Shown one piece after another: positions 1 through 8,867 of a stretch of 64,000 nucleotides of DNA. The position numbers and the translations under genes were made by a program. Position 1 is the first letter of the stretch. Each line of letters begins with the position of its first letter. The stretch is taken from assembly GCA_913061475.1 (NCBI GenBank), contig CAJXUN010000017.1, positions 1 through 64,000 of the forward strand, read 5' to 3'. The DNA comes from an uncultured Colwellia sp. Its GTDB lineage: Bacteria; Pseudomonadota; Gammaproteobacteria; Enterobacterales; Alteromonadaceae. The notes under the pieces were generated by a model. The model searched no databases. It worked only from the letters and a program-made list of their open reading frames with translations, and was not told where the DNA came from.

Positions 1-278
1 TTCGTATCAAAATGAGCATAAAACAGGAATGATTTGATTAGTGAATCAGGTCAGGTTTGTGGCATTAGCTAGCATTTTAAAATAACTTGTGCCACGGGCA
101 ATTATGAGCTTGTCGCTGCCTGTTGTTATAGCACAAACCTAGTGTTAACAATTGTCAGTTCCATCTAAGCTAGTACATTTCCAACATCGATCCTTTATGA
201 CTCTTATCGTTATCTCCCTGTATAAAATAGCTCAGATTAAGGCTGAAATTTAGATAAATCCTTATATTACAGTCACAA

Positions 279-302
279 AAAAAGCGCCAGAAGGCGCTTT
301 TT
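279..302 (-). terminator. Intrinsic terminator of suhB
   Basis: A 10-bp stem (AAAAAGCGCC with GGCGCTTTTT) and a 4-base loop sit 18 bases beyond the suhB stop. The A/T ends give a U-tract in either direction. Nothing codable is seen in bases 1-278 beyond it. Confidence 0.85.
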
Positions 303-320
303 AATGGCAGTTGCTAAGCG

Positions 321-1124
321 TTACTTACTTAGTGCTTCGCCTAAATGAGGGCGAATATCTTTCAATATTTCTTTTGCTAAGCGTGGGCTACTAGCTACAA
401 TGTTACCTGAATTACTGTGGTTATGACCACCAACAAAATCGGTAACTAACCCCCCCGCTTCGATAACCATTAGTTCACCAGCAGCGGTATCCCAAGGTTT
501 TAAGCCGATTTCAAAATAACCATCAACACGGCCAGCAGCAACGTATGCTAAATCAAGTGCAGCAGAGCCAGCACGACGCATATCTGAAGTTTTGCCGAAC
601 AAGGTTTTAAACATTTCTAAATAAGCATTGGTGTGTTGTTTATGTTTGAAAGGAAAGCCAGTCGCTAAGATAGAACCTTTAAGTTCTTTTGATTGTTTAA
701 CGCGAATACGAAAACCGTTTAATTGTGCGCCTTTACCGCGACTTGCGGTAAATAGCTCGCCACGGATAGGATCGTAGATCACTGATTGATCTAATTTTCC
801 TTTAACTTTTAAGGCAATTGAAACCGCAAAGTGTGGAATACCTTTAACGAAGTTAGAGGTTCCGTCAAGTGGGTCAATGATCCATTGATAATCGCTGTCT
901 TTTCCTTCAATTAATCCACACTCTTCACCAATAATAGTGTGATTAGGGTAAGATTTTTGAATGGTTTCAACAATAGCTAGTTCAGCACTTATATCAACAT
1001 TAGTAACGAGATCGTTAGTACCCTTAGATTCAATTTCAATCTTATCTACTTGTTCAAACGCGCGCAAAATTACTTTGCCCGCAGCACGCGCAGAGCGCAC
1101 GGCAATATTTAGCATCGGATGCAT
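321..1124 (-). CDS. suhB: Inositol-1-monophosphatase / Nus factor SuhB
   Basis: A Mg-dependent phosphatase that hydrolyses inositol-1-phosphate; in enterics SuhB also joins the rRNA antitermination complex. The protein has 267 residues, the same as E. coli SuhB, and begins MHPMLNIAV as that protein does, which fixes the start. The metal and substrate motifs of the family are present in order: GEECG, DPLDGTSNF and, near the C-terminus, WDTAAGELMVIEAGG. It is transcribed alone, divergently from trmJ, and ends in a strong hairpin terminator. Family assignment is firm; the antitermination role is carried over from the family and is not visible in the sequence. Confidence 0.96.
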   Translation of the reverse strand: MHPMLNIAVRSARAAGKVILRAFEQVDKIEIESKGTNDLVTNVDISAELAIVETIQKSYPNHTIIGEECGLIEGKDSDYQWIIDPLDGTSNFVKGIPHFAVSIALKVKGKLDQSVIYDPIRGELFTASRGKGAQLNGFRIRVKQSKELKGSILATGFPFKHKQHTNAYLEMFKTLFGKTSDMRRAGSAALDLAYVAAGRVDGYFEIGLKPWDTAAGELMVIEAGGLVTDFVGGHNHSNSGNIVASSPRLAKEILKDIRPHLGEALSK

Positions 1125-1413
1125 GATCGACTACCCTATAATGTTGTAAAATGTCATAAACAGCTATGTAAAAGAACGAGGTTAAGATTAGAAGTTCTAC
1201 TTAGAGGAACCCCCAAAATTAAGCGCGCGAATTATAGCAAACTAATTATCAATTTGCGACCACCTTATTTTCATTTAGTGATTAGCATAGCTAAGTTATA
1301 GCTGATGAGATAAAACTTGGCTTATTTTCTACTATTTATATATGTAAAAGAGCTAACCCATACTGATAAACACTATAAAACTAAACTAAATCGGTGATTT
1401 TTTCTCAGTACAG

Positions 1414-1438
1414 GGTAATGTTCTGTGTTAACATTACC
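1414..1438 (+). promoter_or_regulatory. Hairpin in the trmJ leader
   Basis: GGTAATGTT and AACATTACC form a perfect 9-bp stem around a 7-base loop in the 387-base gap between suhB and trmJ. No U-tract follows, so it is not an ordinary terminator. It could be a leader hairpin or an operator dyad. The rest of the gap (1125-1511) must hold the divergent promoters; no recognisable binding site was found there. Confidence 0.35.
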
Positions 1439-1511
1439 GACAATTTTAGCCATCTAGATAGGTAGCATTTGAACTTTGATTTGTTGCCATCGCATTAAGT
1501 AAGTGAAGATA

Positions 1512-2273
1512 ATGTCAGATTCTTTATTAAATAAAGTACGTATCGTGCTTGTGAATACCTCCGATTGTCGTAATATTGGTTCAGCTGCAAGAGCTATGAA
1601 AACAATGGGCTTAACAGAGCTGGTTTTGGTTGACCCTATTGAAATGCCTAATGGTCAAGCACAAGCCTTAGCGGCAGGTGCGACTGACGTATTAAAAAAC
1701 GCTAAAGTAGTAGCAACATTAGAAGAAGCTATTATTGACTGTGGTTTGGTGGTTGGCACAAGTGCTCGTTCTCGTACATTACCTTGGCCAATGTTAGAAC
1801 CACGCGGCTGTGGTGAAAAACTGATCACAGAGGCACAAGAGTATCCTGTAGCGTTAGTCTTTGGTCGAGAGAGCAGTGGCTTAACCAATGAAGAATTGCA
1901 GTTATGCCATTTTCATGTGCAAATTCCTGCCAATCCAGAATATAGCTCACTTAATTTAGCGATGGCGGTCCAAACTCTAAGCTATGAAGTTCGCACCAGC
2001 TTTTTGGCTCATCAGCAACAAGCTTTCGCATCAAATGAAACTGAAGAATATCCGATTGTTGATGAAACGGAACGATTTTATCAGCATTTTGAAGATGCGT
2101 TAAAGCAAACTGGCTTTATTGTTCCGAGCCATCCCGGTTTGGTGATGACGAAACTGCGCCGCTTATTTAATCGCGCCCGACCTGATGTTAAAGAATTGAA
2201 AATGATGCGTGGCATTTTAGCCTCGATTGAGCGGGCTGCAAAAGCATCTAATTCAGAAAATAATAAAGATTAA
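1512..2273 (+). CDS. trmJ: tRNA (cytidine/uridine-2'-O-)-methyltransferase TrmJ
   Basis: A SpoU/TrmD-class (SPOUT) methyltransferase that 2'-O-methylates the wobble-region nucleotide 32 of tRNA using S-adenosylmethionine. The three family motifs are visible: [13 protein letters not shown] near the N-terminus, [15 protein letters not shown] in the middle, and [15 protein letters not shown], which form the trefoil-knot cofactor site. A GTG lies three codons upstream at 1503, but the ATG at 1512 gives the usual MSDSLL-type N-terminus and is preferred. The product is 253 residues, close to the E. coli length, with a C-terminal helical extension. It precedes cysE and the isc operon, a conserved gammaproteobacterial order. 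Confidence 0.95.
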   Translation: MSDSLLNKVRIVLVNTSDCRNIGSAARAMKTMGLTELVLVDPIEMPNGQAQALAAGATDVLKNAKVVATLEEAIIDCGLVVGTSARSRTLPWPMLEPRGCGEKLITEAQEYPVALVFGRESSGLTNEELQLCHFHVQIPANPEYSSLNLAMAVQTLSYEVRTSFLAHQQQAFASNETEEYPIVDETERFYQHFEDALKQTGFIVPSHPGLVMTKLRRLFNRARPDVKELKMMRGILASIERAAKASNSENNKD

Positions 2274-2347
2274 TCAATAGCCAGTAGTTGTATCATTAAC
2301 ATAATGAATCACTACTGGCTAGAATACTGAGAATTAAGGAACGTGGT

Positions 2348-3157
2348 ATGTTTAGCCGCATGAAAGAAGATATCAATAGCGTATTTGACCGAGACCCTGC
2401 AGCACGCAATGTATTTGAAGTGCTCACAAATTACCCTGGCTTGCATGCTGTTTGGTTTCATCGCTTGAGCCATCGTTTGTGGAAAAATAACTGGAAGTGG
2501 CTTGCTCGTAGTTTATCAACATTTTCTCGTTGGTTAACCGGTATTGAAATTCATCCGGGGGCGACCATTGGTCGTCGGTTTTTTATTGACCATGGTATGG
2601 GCGTTGTGATCGGTGGCACGGCAGAAATAGGTGACGATGTTACTTTATATCAAGGTGTTACCTTAGGCGGTACCAGCTGGAAAGAAGGTAAACGTCATCC
2701 CACGTTAATGAATAATGTTGTTATTGGCGCCGGTGCTAAAATTTTAGGGCCCATTACTATTGGCAACCACGGTAAGGTCGGTTCTAACTCTGTGGTGGTT
2801 AAAGATGTGCCAGATAATGCGACAGCCGTTGGTATTCCAGGTCGCATTGTTAATACTAATAAAGATGATGGCAACGCTGAAAACCGTGAAAAAGTAGCAA
2901 AAAAATATGGCTTTGACGCCTATGCTGTTGCGACTGATAATCCAGATCCTGTCGCTAAAGCTATTGGTCGCTTACTTGACCATATGCATTTAATGGATAC
3001 AAAAGTATCTGATTTATGTCGTGAAGTTAACCAACTTGGCGGTCAAGTTTGTCAAGAAGCGTTACCGGAGTTACGTGTTGGCGAGTTTGACGAAGATGAG
3101 AAAGCTGCGGCTAAACGCAGAGAGGGCGCAGCAGAGTCTTTTGATCCAACAATATAA
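2348..3157 (+). CDS. cysE: Serine O-acetyltransferase
   Basis: Makes O-acetylserine from serine and acetyl-CoA, the first step of cysteine synthesis. The left-handed beta-helix repeats begin near residue 75 ([17 protein letters not shown], then [18 protein letters not shown]), with the catalytic His of the family in the IDHGMG segment. The 269 residues match the family. An AAGGA ribosome binding site at 2336 supports the ATG. The place just before the cysteine-desulfurase operon fits a supply of cysteine for Fe-S assembly. The last 100 residues are charged and helical and do not carry the usual short feedback tail, so cysteine inhibition cannot be judged. Confidence 0.93.
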   Translation: MFSRMKEDINSVFDRDPAARNVFEVLTNYPGLHAVWFHRLSHRLWKNNWKWLARSLSTFSRWLTGIEIHPGATIGRRFFIDHGMGVVIGGTAEIGDDVTLYQGVTLGGTSWKEGKRHPTLMNNVVIGAGAKILGPITIGNHGKVGSNSVVVKDVPDNATAVGIPGRIVNTNKDDGNAENREKVAKKYGFDAYAVATDNPDPVAKAIGRLLDHMHLMDTKVSDLCREVNQLGGQVCQEALPELRVGEFDEDEKAAAKRREGAAESFDPTI

Positions 3158-3353
3158 CGGTTAATTGTTTGTTGTGGGGGCGCATGTTAACGACTAATAC
3201 ATGCCCTTCATCAATTCTTACATTGAATATACCAACGTCGGTTGTATTAATCTGCTTTCTAAAGCTTATTTTATCTAGCTCACATTAAAGTATTACAGCG
3301 TATCAACGCTAATGTTTTTCCTTTTGATTGACTAATTTTTAAACCCGCGTAAA

Positions 3354-3378
3354 ATACTTGAGTAAATCACTCGGGTAT
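3354..3378 (+). promoter_or_regulatory. IscR type 1 operator, upstream copy
   Basis: A 25-base near-palindrome beginning ATACTTGAGT and ending CTCGGGTAT fits the E. coli type 1 IscR consensus at 23 of 25 positions by eye. It lies 60 bases before iscR and directly abuts a second copy, the tandem arrangement known for autorepression by [2Fe-2S]-IscR. Confidence 0.8.
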
Positions 3379-3403
3379 TTAGTTGACTATTTTATAGGGA
3401 TAT
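3379..3403 (+). promoter_or_regulatory. IscR operator, promoter-overlapping copy
   Basis: TTAGTTGACTATTTTA followed by TAGGGATAT fits the type 1 consensus at about 20 of 25 positions. It contains a -35 box TTGACT (3383-3388); a -10 box TAAAAT (3405-3410) follows after 16 bases. IscR binding here would block the promoter directly. Confidence 0.7.
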
Positions 3404-3437
3404 GTAAAATTGCGCTGCAAATTGATAGGGGTAATAA

Positions 3438-3947
3438 ATGAAACTGACGTCTAAAGGCCGATATGCTGTAACAGCTATGCTTGATGTAGCAATTCATGCT
3501 GCAACAGGACCTGTTCCTTTGGCTGATATTTCTGAACGCCAAGGTATCTCATTATCATATTTAGAACAGCTTTTTTCACGTCTGAGAAAGTATGGCCTCG
3601 TTAACAGTGTTCGTGGACCTGGCGGCGGTTATCGGCTAGGAAAATGCTCAGCGCAAATAGCTGTGGCAGATGTGATTAACGCCGTTGATGAAAGCATTAA
3701 TGCCACTAAATGTGGTGGAACAGGAAACTGTCAAGATGGCCAACAATGTTTAACACATTACTTATGGTCGGATTTAAGCGATAGAATTGAAGATTTTTTA
3801 AAAAGCATTTCACTTGCCGAGCTCGTCGAGCAACGAAATGTTAAAATAGTGTCGAAACGACAAGATGAGACAACAGCAAAAGCTCGTAAATCACCTTCGT
3901 TAGAGACATTAATTACCACCCGCAACATTATGAATGACTGGCATTAG
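3438..3947 (+). CDS. iscR: Fe-S cluster regulator IscR
   Basis: An Rrf2-family winged-helix repressor that senses Fe-S status by holding a [2Fe-2S] cluster. The three cluster cysteines are at residues 92, 98 and 104 ([14 protein letters not shown]), exactly the E. coli numbering, and the His of the cluster site follows in CLTHYLW. The N-terminal [16 protein letters not shown] is the family signature. At 169 residues it has a slightly longer, basic C-terminal tail. It is the first gene of the isc operon and sits behind two tandem operators that match its own binding site, so autorepression is expected. Confidence 0.97.
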   Translation: MKLTSKGRYAVTAMLDVAIHAATGPVPLADISERQGISLSYLEQLFSRLRKYGLVNSVRGPGGGYRLGKCSAQIAVADVINAVDESINATKCGGTGNCQDGQQCLTHYLWSDLSDRIEDFLKSISLAELVEQRNVKIVSKRQDETTAKARKSPSLETLITTRNIMNDWH

Positions 3948-3976
3948 TTGCCCATTCAATTGGAGATTATTAATCA

Positions 3977-5191
3977 ATGAAGCTTCCTATTTATTTTGAT
4001 TATTCAGCAACAACACCGGTAGATAAGCGTGTCGCTGAAAAAATGATGCAATACATGACCACAGATGGTTTTTACGGAAACCCTGCATCTCGTTCACACA
4101 AATTCGGCTGGCAAGCAGAAGAAGCGGTAGATATCGCTCGTAATCAAATCGCTGATTTGATTAATGCAGATCCACGTGAAATTGTTATTACCTCAGGTGC
4201 TACTGAATCTAACAACTTAGCCATCAAAGGTGCTGCCAAGTTTTATAGTAAAAAAGGTAAGCACATTATTACCTGTAAAACTGAACATAAAGCTGTTTTA
4301 GATACTTGTCGTGAATTAGAGCGTCAAGGTTTTGAAGTAACTTACCTTGATCCTGAAACGAATGGTTTAATTGATTTAAATAAATTGAACGATGCTATTC
4401 GTGAAGACACAGTGCTTGTTAGTATTATGCATGTGAATAATGAAATTGGTGTAATACAAGACATTGCTGAAATTGGCGAAATGTGTCGCGCACGTAAAAT
4501 TATCTTTCATGTTGATGCCGCGCAAAGTGCCGGTAAAATCAACATTGATTTACAGCACCTAAAAGTCGACTTAATGTCGTTCTCGGCTCATAAAATTTAT
4601 GGTCCAAAAGGTATTGGCGCACTTTATGTATCTCGTAAGCCTCGTGTTCGCCTAGAGTCACAAATGCACGGTGGCGGTCATGAGCGTGGTATGCGTTCAG
4701 GTACATTAGCGACCCACCAAATTGTAGGTATGGGTGAAGCTTTTAGAATCGCGAAAGAAGAATTAGCACAAGACGAAGCACACGTAGTGAAAATGCGCGA
4801 CCGTTTATGGGCTGGCTTAAACGATATGGAACAAGTATTTGTTAACGGCGATTTTGACAAACGTTACCCTGGTAATTTAAATGTTAGCTTTAACTTTGTT
4901 GAAGGCGAATCGCTTATTATGGCGTTAAAAGACTTAGCTGTATCTTCAGGTTCTGCCTGTACATCTGCAAGTTTAGAACCGTCATACGTACTTCGAGCTC
5001 TAGGGCTAAATGACGAAATGGCACATAGCTCAATTCGTTTTAGTTTTGGTCGTTTTACTACAGAAGAAGAAATTGACTACGCCATTGACCTGATTAAAAA
5101 GGCAATTGGTCATTTACGTGACATGTCACCGCTTTGGGAAATGTTCAAAGACGGTATCGATTTAGACTCAATTGAGTGGGCTGCTCACTAG
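3977..5191 (+). CDS. iscS: Cysteine desulfurase IscS
   Basis: A PLP enzyme that takes sulfur from cysteine and passes it as persulfide to IscU and to tRNA thiolation. It has 404 residues as in E. coli. The PLP lysine lies in [12 protein letters not shown], and the mobile-loop cysteine is Cys328 in [13 protein letters not shown]. The N-terminal DYSATTPVD and the C-terminal IscU-contact region are intact. Spacing to iscR is 29 bases and to iscU 18 bases, consistent with one transcript. Ribosome binding site GGAG is at 3961, rather far from the ATG. Confidence 0.98.
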   Translation: MKLPIYFDYSATTPVDKRVAEKMMQYMTTDGFYGNPASRSHKFGWQAEEAVDIARNQIADLINADPREIVITSGATESNNLAIKGAAKFYSKKGKHIITCKTEHKAVLDTCRELERQGFEVTYLDPETNGLIDLNKLNDAIREDTVLVSIMHVNNEIGVIQDIAEIGEMCRARKIIFHVDAAQSAGKINIDLQHLKVDLMSFSAHKIYGPKGIGALYVSRKPRVRLESQMHGGGHERGMRSGTLATHQIVGMGEAFRIAKEELAQDEAHVVKMRDRLWAGLNDMEQVFVNGDFDKRYPGNLNVSFNFVEGESLIMALKDLAVSSGSACTSASLEPSYVLRALGLNDEMAHSSIRFSFGRFTTEEEIDYAIDLIKKAIGHLRDMSPLWEMFKDGIDLDSIEWAAH

Positions 5192-5209
5192 AGCACTAGG
5201 AGAAATATT

Positions 5210-5593
5210 ATGGCTTATAGCGAAAAAGTAATTGATCATTATGAAAATCCACGCAACGTCGGTTCTTTAGATAAAAATGATCCGCAAGTAGCAACCGGTA
5301 TGGTTGGTGCTCCTGCATGTGGCGACGTGATGAAGTTACAACTTAAAATTTCAGCTGACGGTATTATCGAAGATGCGAAATTTAAAACCTATGGTTGTGG
5401 CTCTGCAATAGCATCAAGCTCGTTAGTAACTGAATGGGTTAAAGGTAAGTCAATTGATGAAGCGGGTGAAATTAAAAACACTGCCATTGCTGAAGAACTT
5501 GCCTTACCACCAGTGAAAATTCACTGTTCGATTTTGGCGGAAGACGCAATTAAAGCGGCAATTGAAGATTACCGCAGTAAGCACAAAGGTTAA
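5210..5593 (+). CDS. iscU: Fe-S cluster scaffold IscU
   Basis: The scaffold on which [2Fe-2S] clusters are built from IscS sulfur. The ligands Cys37, Asp39 and Cys63 are all at canonical positions (PACGDVMKL and [10 protein letters not shown]), and the third cysteine lies in [19 protein letters not shown] is the recognition motif bound by the HscA chaperone. It is 127 residues, full length. An AGGAGAAA ribosome binding site precedes the ATG. Confidence 0.98.
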   Translation: MAYSEKVIDHYENPRNVGSLDKNDPQVATGMVGAPACGDVMKLQLKISADGIIEDAKFKTYGCGSAIASSSLVTEWVKGKSIDEAGEIKNTAIAEELALPPVKIHCSILAEDAIKAAIEDYRSKHKG

Positions 5594-5607
5594 GCTGGAG
5601 ACAAACT

Positions 5608-5931
5608 ATGAGTGTAACGATGACGCCTGCTGCATCTGACAGGATAAAATCGTTTATCGAAAACCGAGGCAAGGGCCTTGGTTTGCGATTAGGTATTAAA
5701 ACCACAGGTTGTTCAGGTTTAGCTTACGTACTGGAATTTGTCGACGATCTCAATGGCGACGATGAATTGTTTTCCATCAATGATGTAAATATTATTATTG
5801 ATGCGAAAAGCTTAGTTTACCTTGACGGCATCGAACTGGATTTTGTTAAAGAAGGTTTGAACGAAGGCTTTAAATTCACCAACCCAAACGCGAAAGGTGA
5901 ATGTGGTTGTGGTGAAAGTTTTAATGTTTAA
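5608..5931 (+). CDS. iscA: Fe-S assembly protein IscA (A-type carrier)
   Basis: An A-type carrier that takes clusters or iron from the scaffold to apo-proteins. The three conserved cysteines are present: one in [13 protein letters not shown] and two in the C-terminal GECGCGESF. The 107 residues match E. coli IscA. It sits 14 bases after iscU with a TGGAG ribosome binding site. Confidence 0.96.
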   Translation: MSVTMTPAASDRIKSFIENRGKGLGLRLGIKTTGCSGLAYVLEFVDDLNGDDELFSINDVNIIIDAKSLVYLDGIELDFVKEGLNEGFKFTNPNAKGECGCGESFNV

Positions 5932-5958
5932 TGAGTGGTTAATTCCGCTGGAGTTGTG

Positions 5959-6486
5959 GTGAATTATTTTCAATTATTTGGTTTAGAAACTCAGTTTACG
6001 ATTGATTTGGCTAAGCTTTCAACTCTGTATCAAACATTACAAAAGAAAGTGCATCCAGACCGTTTTGCTAATGCCTCAAGTCAAGATCAATTATTGGCGG
6101 TAAAGAAATCTACGCTGATTAATGATGCATATCAAACGCTAAAAAATCCGCTAAAACGTGCGCAATATCTTCTAGAGTTGCGCGGCGTTAGTATGCCAAA
6201 TGAGCAAGCGTCGTTTGGTGATGTGAGTTTTTTAATGCGTCAAATGGAATTACGAGAAATGCTTGAGGAAGTTGAGCATGCTGATGATATTGATGCAGCG
6301 GTGTTTGAAGTTTCACAGGTATTTGAGTCAGAGTTCCAGCAACTATTCAATCAGTTGCAAGTTCAATTAGCCGATAACACGTCAGAATCAAATACCTTAG
6401 CGTGTGACAATGTACGAAAACTTAAGTTTTATCAAAAGCTTCATGTTGAGTTAGATAAACTAGAAGAATTATTGTTAGACGATTAA
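5959..6486 (+). CDS. hscB: Co-chaperone HscB (J-domain)
   Basis: A J-domain partner that brings IscU to HscA and stimulates its ATPase. The N-terminal NYFQLFGLE and the HPD motif in KKVHPDRFAN define the J-domain (about residues 2-75); the rest is the helical IscU-binding domain. No ATG is available. The open frame extends to a GTG at 5935, but a CTGGAG ribosome binding site at 5948-5953 sits 5 bases before GTG 5959, and starting there gives the MxYFxLFGL N-terminus of the family. The resulting 175 residues compare with 171 in E. coli. GTG at 5956 cannot be excluded. Confidence 0.93.
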   Translation: MNYFQLFGLETQFTIDLAKLSTLYQTLQKKVHPDRFANASSQDQLLAVKKSTLINDAYQTLKNPLKRAQYLLELRGVSMPNEQASFGDVSFLMRQMELREMLEEVEHADDIDAAVFEVSQVFESEFQQLFNQLQVQLADNTSESNTLACDNVRKLKFYQKLHVELDKLEELLLDD

Positions 6487-6587
6487 GCAATAAAAAATTA
6501 AGATATTAATCGGCAAATTTACTTTCTATAAAGGTATTGATGCAGGTTATTAAAAATCCGTAAAACTATTACCTAACGAGCTTTACA

Positions 6588-8447
6588 ATGGCATTATTAC
6601 AAATCGCTGAACCAGGGCAGAGTACAGTTCCTCATGAACATCGACTTGCCGCTGGGATTGACCTTGGTACAACCAACTCCTTGATTGCTAGTGTTAAAAG
6701 TGGCTTAGCAGAAACGATTGTTGACGCTGACGGCGCTGACATTTTACCTTCAGTAGTCAGTTATCAACTGAATGAAACGCTGGTCGGTAATGATGCTAAA
6801 GCGTTAGCCGTGAGTGACCCTGAAAATACGATAGTCTCGGCAAAGCGCCTAATTGGCCGCTCTAAAACCGATATCTTAACTAAATACTCATCACTTCCGT
6901 ATACCTTTTCTGGCGATGAAAATCACCCATCAATTACAACTCGTACTGGTGACGTTAATCCAGTACAAGTATCGGCAGAAATTCTTAAGAGCTTAGTCAA
7001 GCGCGCTGAACTATCTTTGGGCGGAGAGCTTACCGGTGTTGTTATTACCGTGCCGGCTTATTTTGATGATGCACAACGTCATAGCACAAAAGACGCGGCA
7101 AAATTAGCCGGTGTTAAAGTACTGCGTTTATTGAACGAGCCAACTGCGGCGGCAGTAGCATACGGATTAGACAGCGGCCAAGAAGGCGTGGTAGCGGTTT
7201 ATGACTTAGGCGGCGGCACTTTTGACATTTCAATTCTACGCTTAAATAAAGGTGTTTTTGAAGTGTTGGCTACCGGCGGCGATTCAGCGCTTGGTGGCGA
7301 TGATTTTGATGGTGTACTCGTTGATCATTTAATCGCTAAAGCCGGATTAGTACGCCCACTATCTACGTCGATGGAACGGCAATTAACCCAGCAAGCTTGC
7401 TTTGCGAAAGAGCAATTGTCTCATCTCGACACGGTTGATATTTCATTAACACTTGATGATAAACCTTGGTCGGGTAGTATAACCCGAAGTGAGTTTGAAG
7501 CGCTTATTGCACCGTTAGTGAAGAAAACCCTTCGTGCCTGTCGAAGAGCGGTTAAAGACGCTGAACTGGTTATCGATGATATTATCGAAGTGGTTATGGT
7601 GGGCGGTTCTACGCGTGTACCTATGGTGCGTAAAGAGGTTGAAAGTTTCTTCAAACGCAAGCCATTAACCTCTATCGACCCCGATAAAGTCGTCGCTGTA
7701 GGGGCTGCTATTCAAGCGGATATTTTAGCCGGTAATAAACCCGACAGTGACATGCTACTACTCGATGTTATTCCTTTGTCATTAGGTTTAGAAACGATGG
7801 GTGGCTTAGTCGAAAAGGTTATTCCTCGTAATACCACTATCCCAGTCGCCAAGGCGCAAGAGTTTACCACCTTCAAAGATGGTCAAACGGCAATGGCAGT
7901 GCATGTATTACAAGGTGAGCGTGAATTGGTTGATGATTGTCGTTCACTAGCACGCTTTGAACTTCGTGGCATTCCTGCCATGACTGCGGGTGCTGCACAT
8001 ATTCGTGTTACCTTTAAAGTTGATGCTGACGGTTTATTAGAAGTTTCAGCGATGGAAAAATCTACCAAAGTAGAATCAAGTATCACCGTGAAGCCGAGCT
8101 TTGGTTTAGAAGAGCAAGAAATCACCCAGATGCTGAAAGACTCTATGGAAAATGCTGAACAAGACATGCAAGCGCGGATGTTAAAAGAACAACAAGTAGA
8201 AGCGTCACGAGTGATTGAGTCAATTCAAGCTGCGCTTGTCGCCGATAGTGCGCTCTTAAACGAAGCAGAAATTAGCTTAATTAATCGTGCGATTAGCGCA
8301 CTAGCAAAAATAAGCCAAACAGGTAATGCCGATGAAGTTGAAGCGGCAATAGACATATTAAATAATAGTACTGCCATATTTGCTGAACGTAGAATGGATT
8401 CATCTATCAGAACAGCACTATCCGGCCATTCAGTTGACGAGGTTTAG
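6588..8447 (+). CDS. hscA: Fe-S assembly Hsp70 chaperone HscA
   Basis: A specialised DnaK-type chaperone that uses ATP to release clusters from IscU. It has 619 residues. The first Hsp70 signature [13 protein letters not shown] starts near residue 22, the second lies in [16 protein letters not shown], and [13 protein letters not shown] follows; the substrate-binding domain begins around residue 390. A 101-base gap separates it from hscB, larger than elsewhere in the operon, but no terminator is seen in it. Confidence 0.97.
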   Translation: MALLQIAEPGQSTVPHEHRLAAGIDLGTTNSLIASVKSGLAETIVDADGADILPSVVSYQLNETLVGNDAKALAVSDPENTIVSAKRLIGRSKTDILTKYSSLPYTFSGDENHPSITTRTGDVNPVQVSAEILKSLVKRAELSLGGELTGVVITVPAYFDDAQRHSTKDAAKLAGVKVLRLLNEPTAAAVAYGLDSGQEGVVAVYDLGGGTFDISILRLNKGVFEVLATGGDSALGGDDFDGVLVDHLIAKAGLVRPLSTSMERQLTQQACFAKEQLSHLDTVDISLTLDDKPWSGSITRSEFEALIAPLVKKTLRACRRAVKDAELVIDDIIEVVMVGGSTRVPMVRKEVESFFKRKPLTSIDPDKVVAVGAAIQADILAGNKPDSDMLLLDVIPLSLGLETMGGLVEKVIPRNTTIPVAKAQEFTTFKDGQTAMAVHVLQGERELVDDCRSLARFELRGIPAMTAGAAHIRVTFKVDADGLLEVSAMEKSTKVESSITVKPSFGLEEQEITQMLKDSMENAEQDMQARMLKEQQVEASRVIESIQAALVADSALLNEAEISLINRAISALAKISQTGNADEVEAAIDILNNSTAIFAERRMDSSIRTALSGHSVDEV

Positions 8448-8451
8448 TTAA

Positions 8452-8790
8452 ATGCCACAAATTATATTTTTACCCAATGCAGATCTTTGCCCTGATGGTG
8501 CAGTAGTTCAAGCAGAAAAAGGCGAAAGCGTTTTAGACGTAGCACTTAAAAATGATATTGGTGTCGAGCACGCCTGTGAAAAAGTATGTGCTTGTACCAC
8601 GTGTCATATGATCATTCGCGAAGGTTTCGACTCAATTGTTGAAGGGGATGAACTTGAAGAAGACATGCTTGATAAAGCTTGGGGTTTAGAGCCAGAATCA
8701 CGCTTAGGTTGCCAAGCTTTGGTTGGTGATGAAGATTTAGTTGTCGAAATTCCAAAATATACCGTGAACATGGTCTCTGAAAATCACTAA
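8452..8790 (+). CDS. fdx: ISC-type [2Fe-2S] ferredoxin
   Basis: An adrenodoxin-type ferredoxin that gives electrons for cluster assembly. Four cluster cysteines are visible: CEKVCACTTC holds the first three, and the last is in LGCQAL. It is 112 residues. The ATG is 4 bases past the hscA stop, with GAGG inside the hscA end as ribosome binding site. The usual next gene iscX is absent here: a terminator follows at once. Confidence 0.97.
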   Translation: MPQIIFLPNADLCPDGAVVQAEKGESVLDVALKNDIGVEHACEKVCACTTCHMIIREGFDSIVEGDELEEDMLDKAWGLEPESRLGCQALVGDEDLVVEIPKYTVNMVSENH

Positions 8791-8815
8791 TTATCTGACA
8801 AAATAAATATGAAAT

Positions 8816-8843
8816 AAAACGGCACCTCTATTGGTGCCGTTTT
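8816..8843. terminator. Bidirectional terminator between fdx and the BNR gene
   Basis: An 11-bp perfect stem (AAAACGGCACC with GGTGCCGTTTT) with a TCTATT loop lies between two convergent genes and can serve both strands. Confidence 0.9.
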
Positions 8844-8867
8844 GGTTTCTGCAAGTGCTTTTTTCAA

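Noticed and set aside
8791-8867. iscX after fdx
   Set aside because: Only 77 bases separate fdx from the convergent gene, and they are mostly a terminator.
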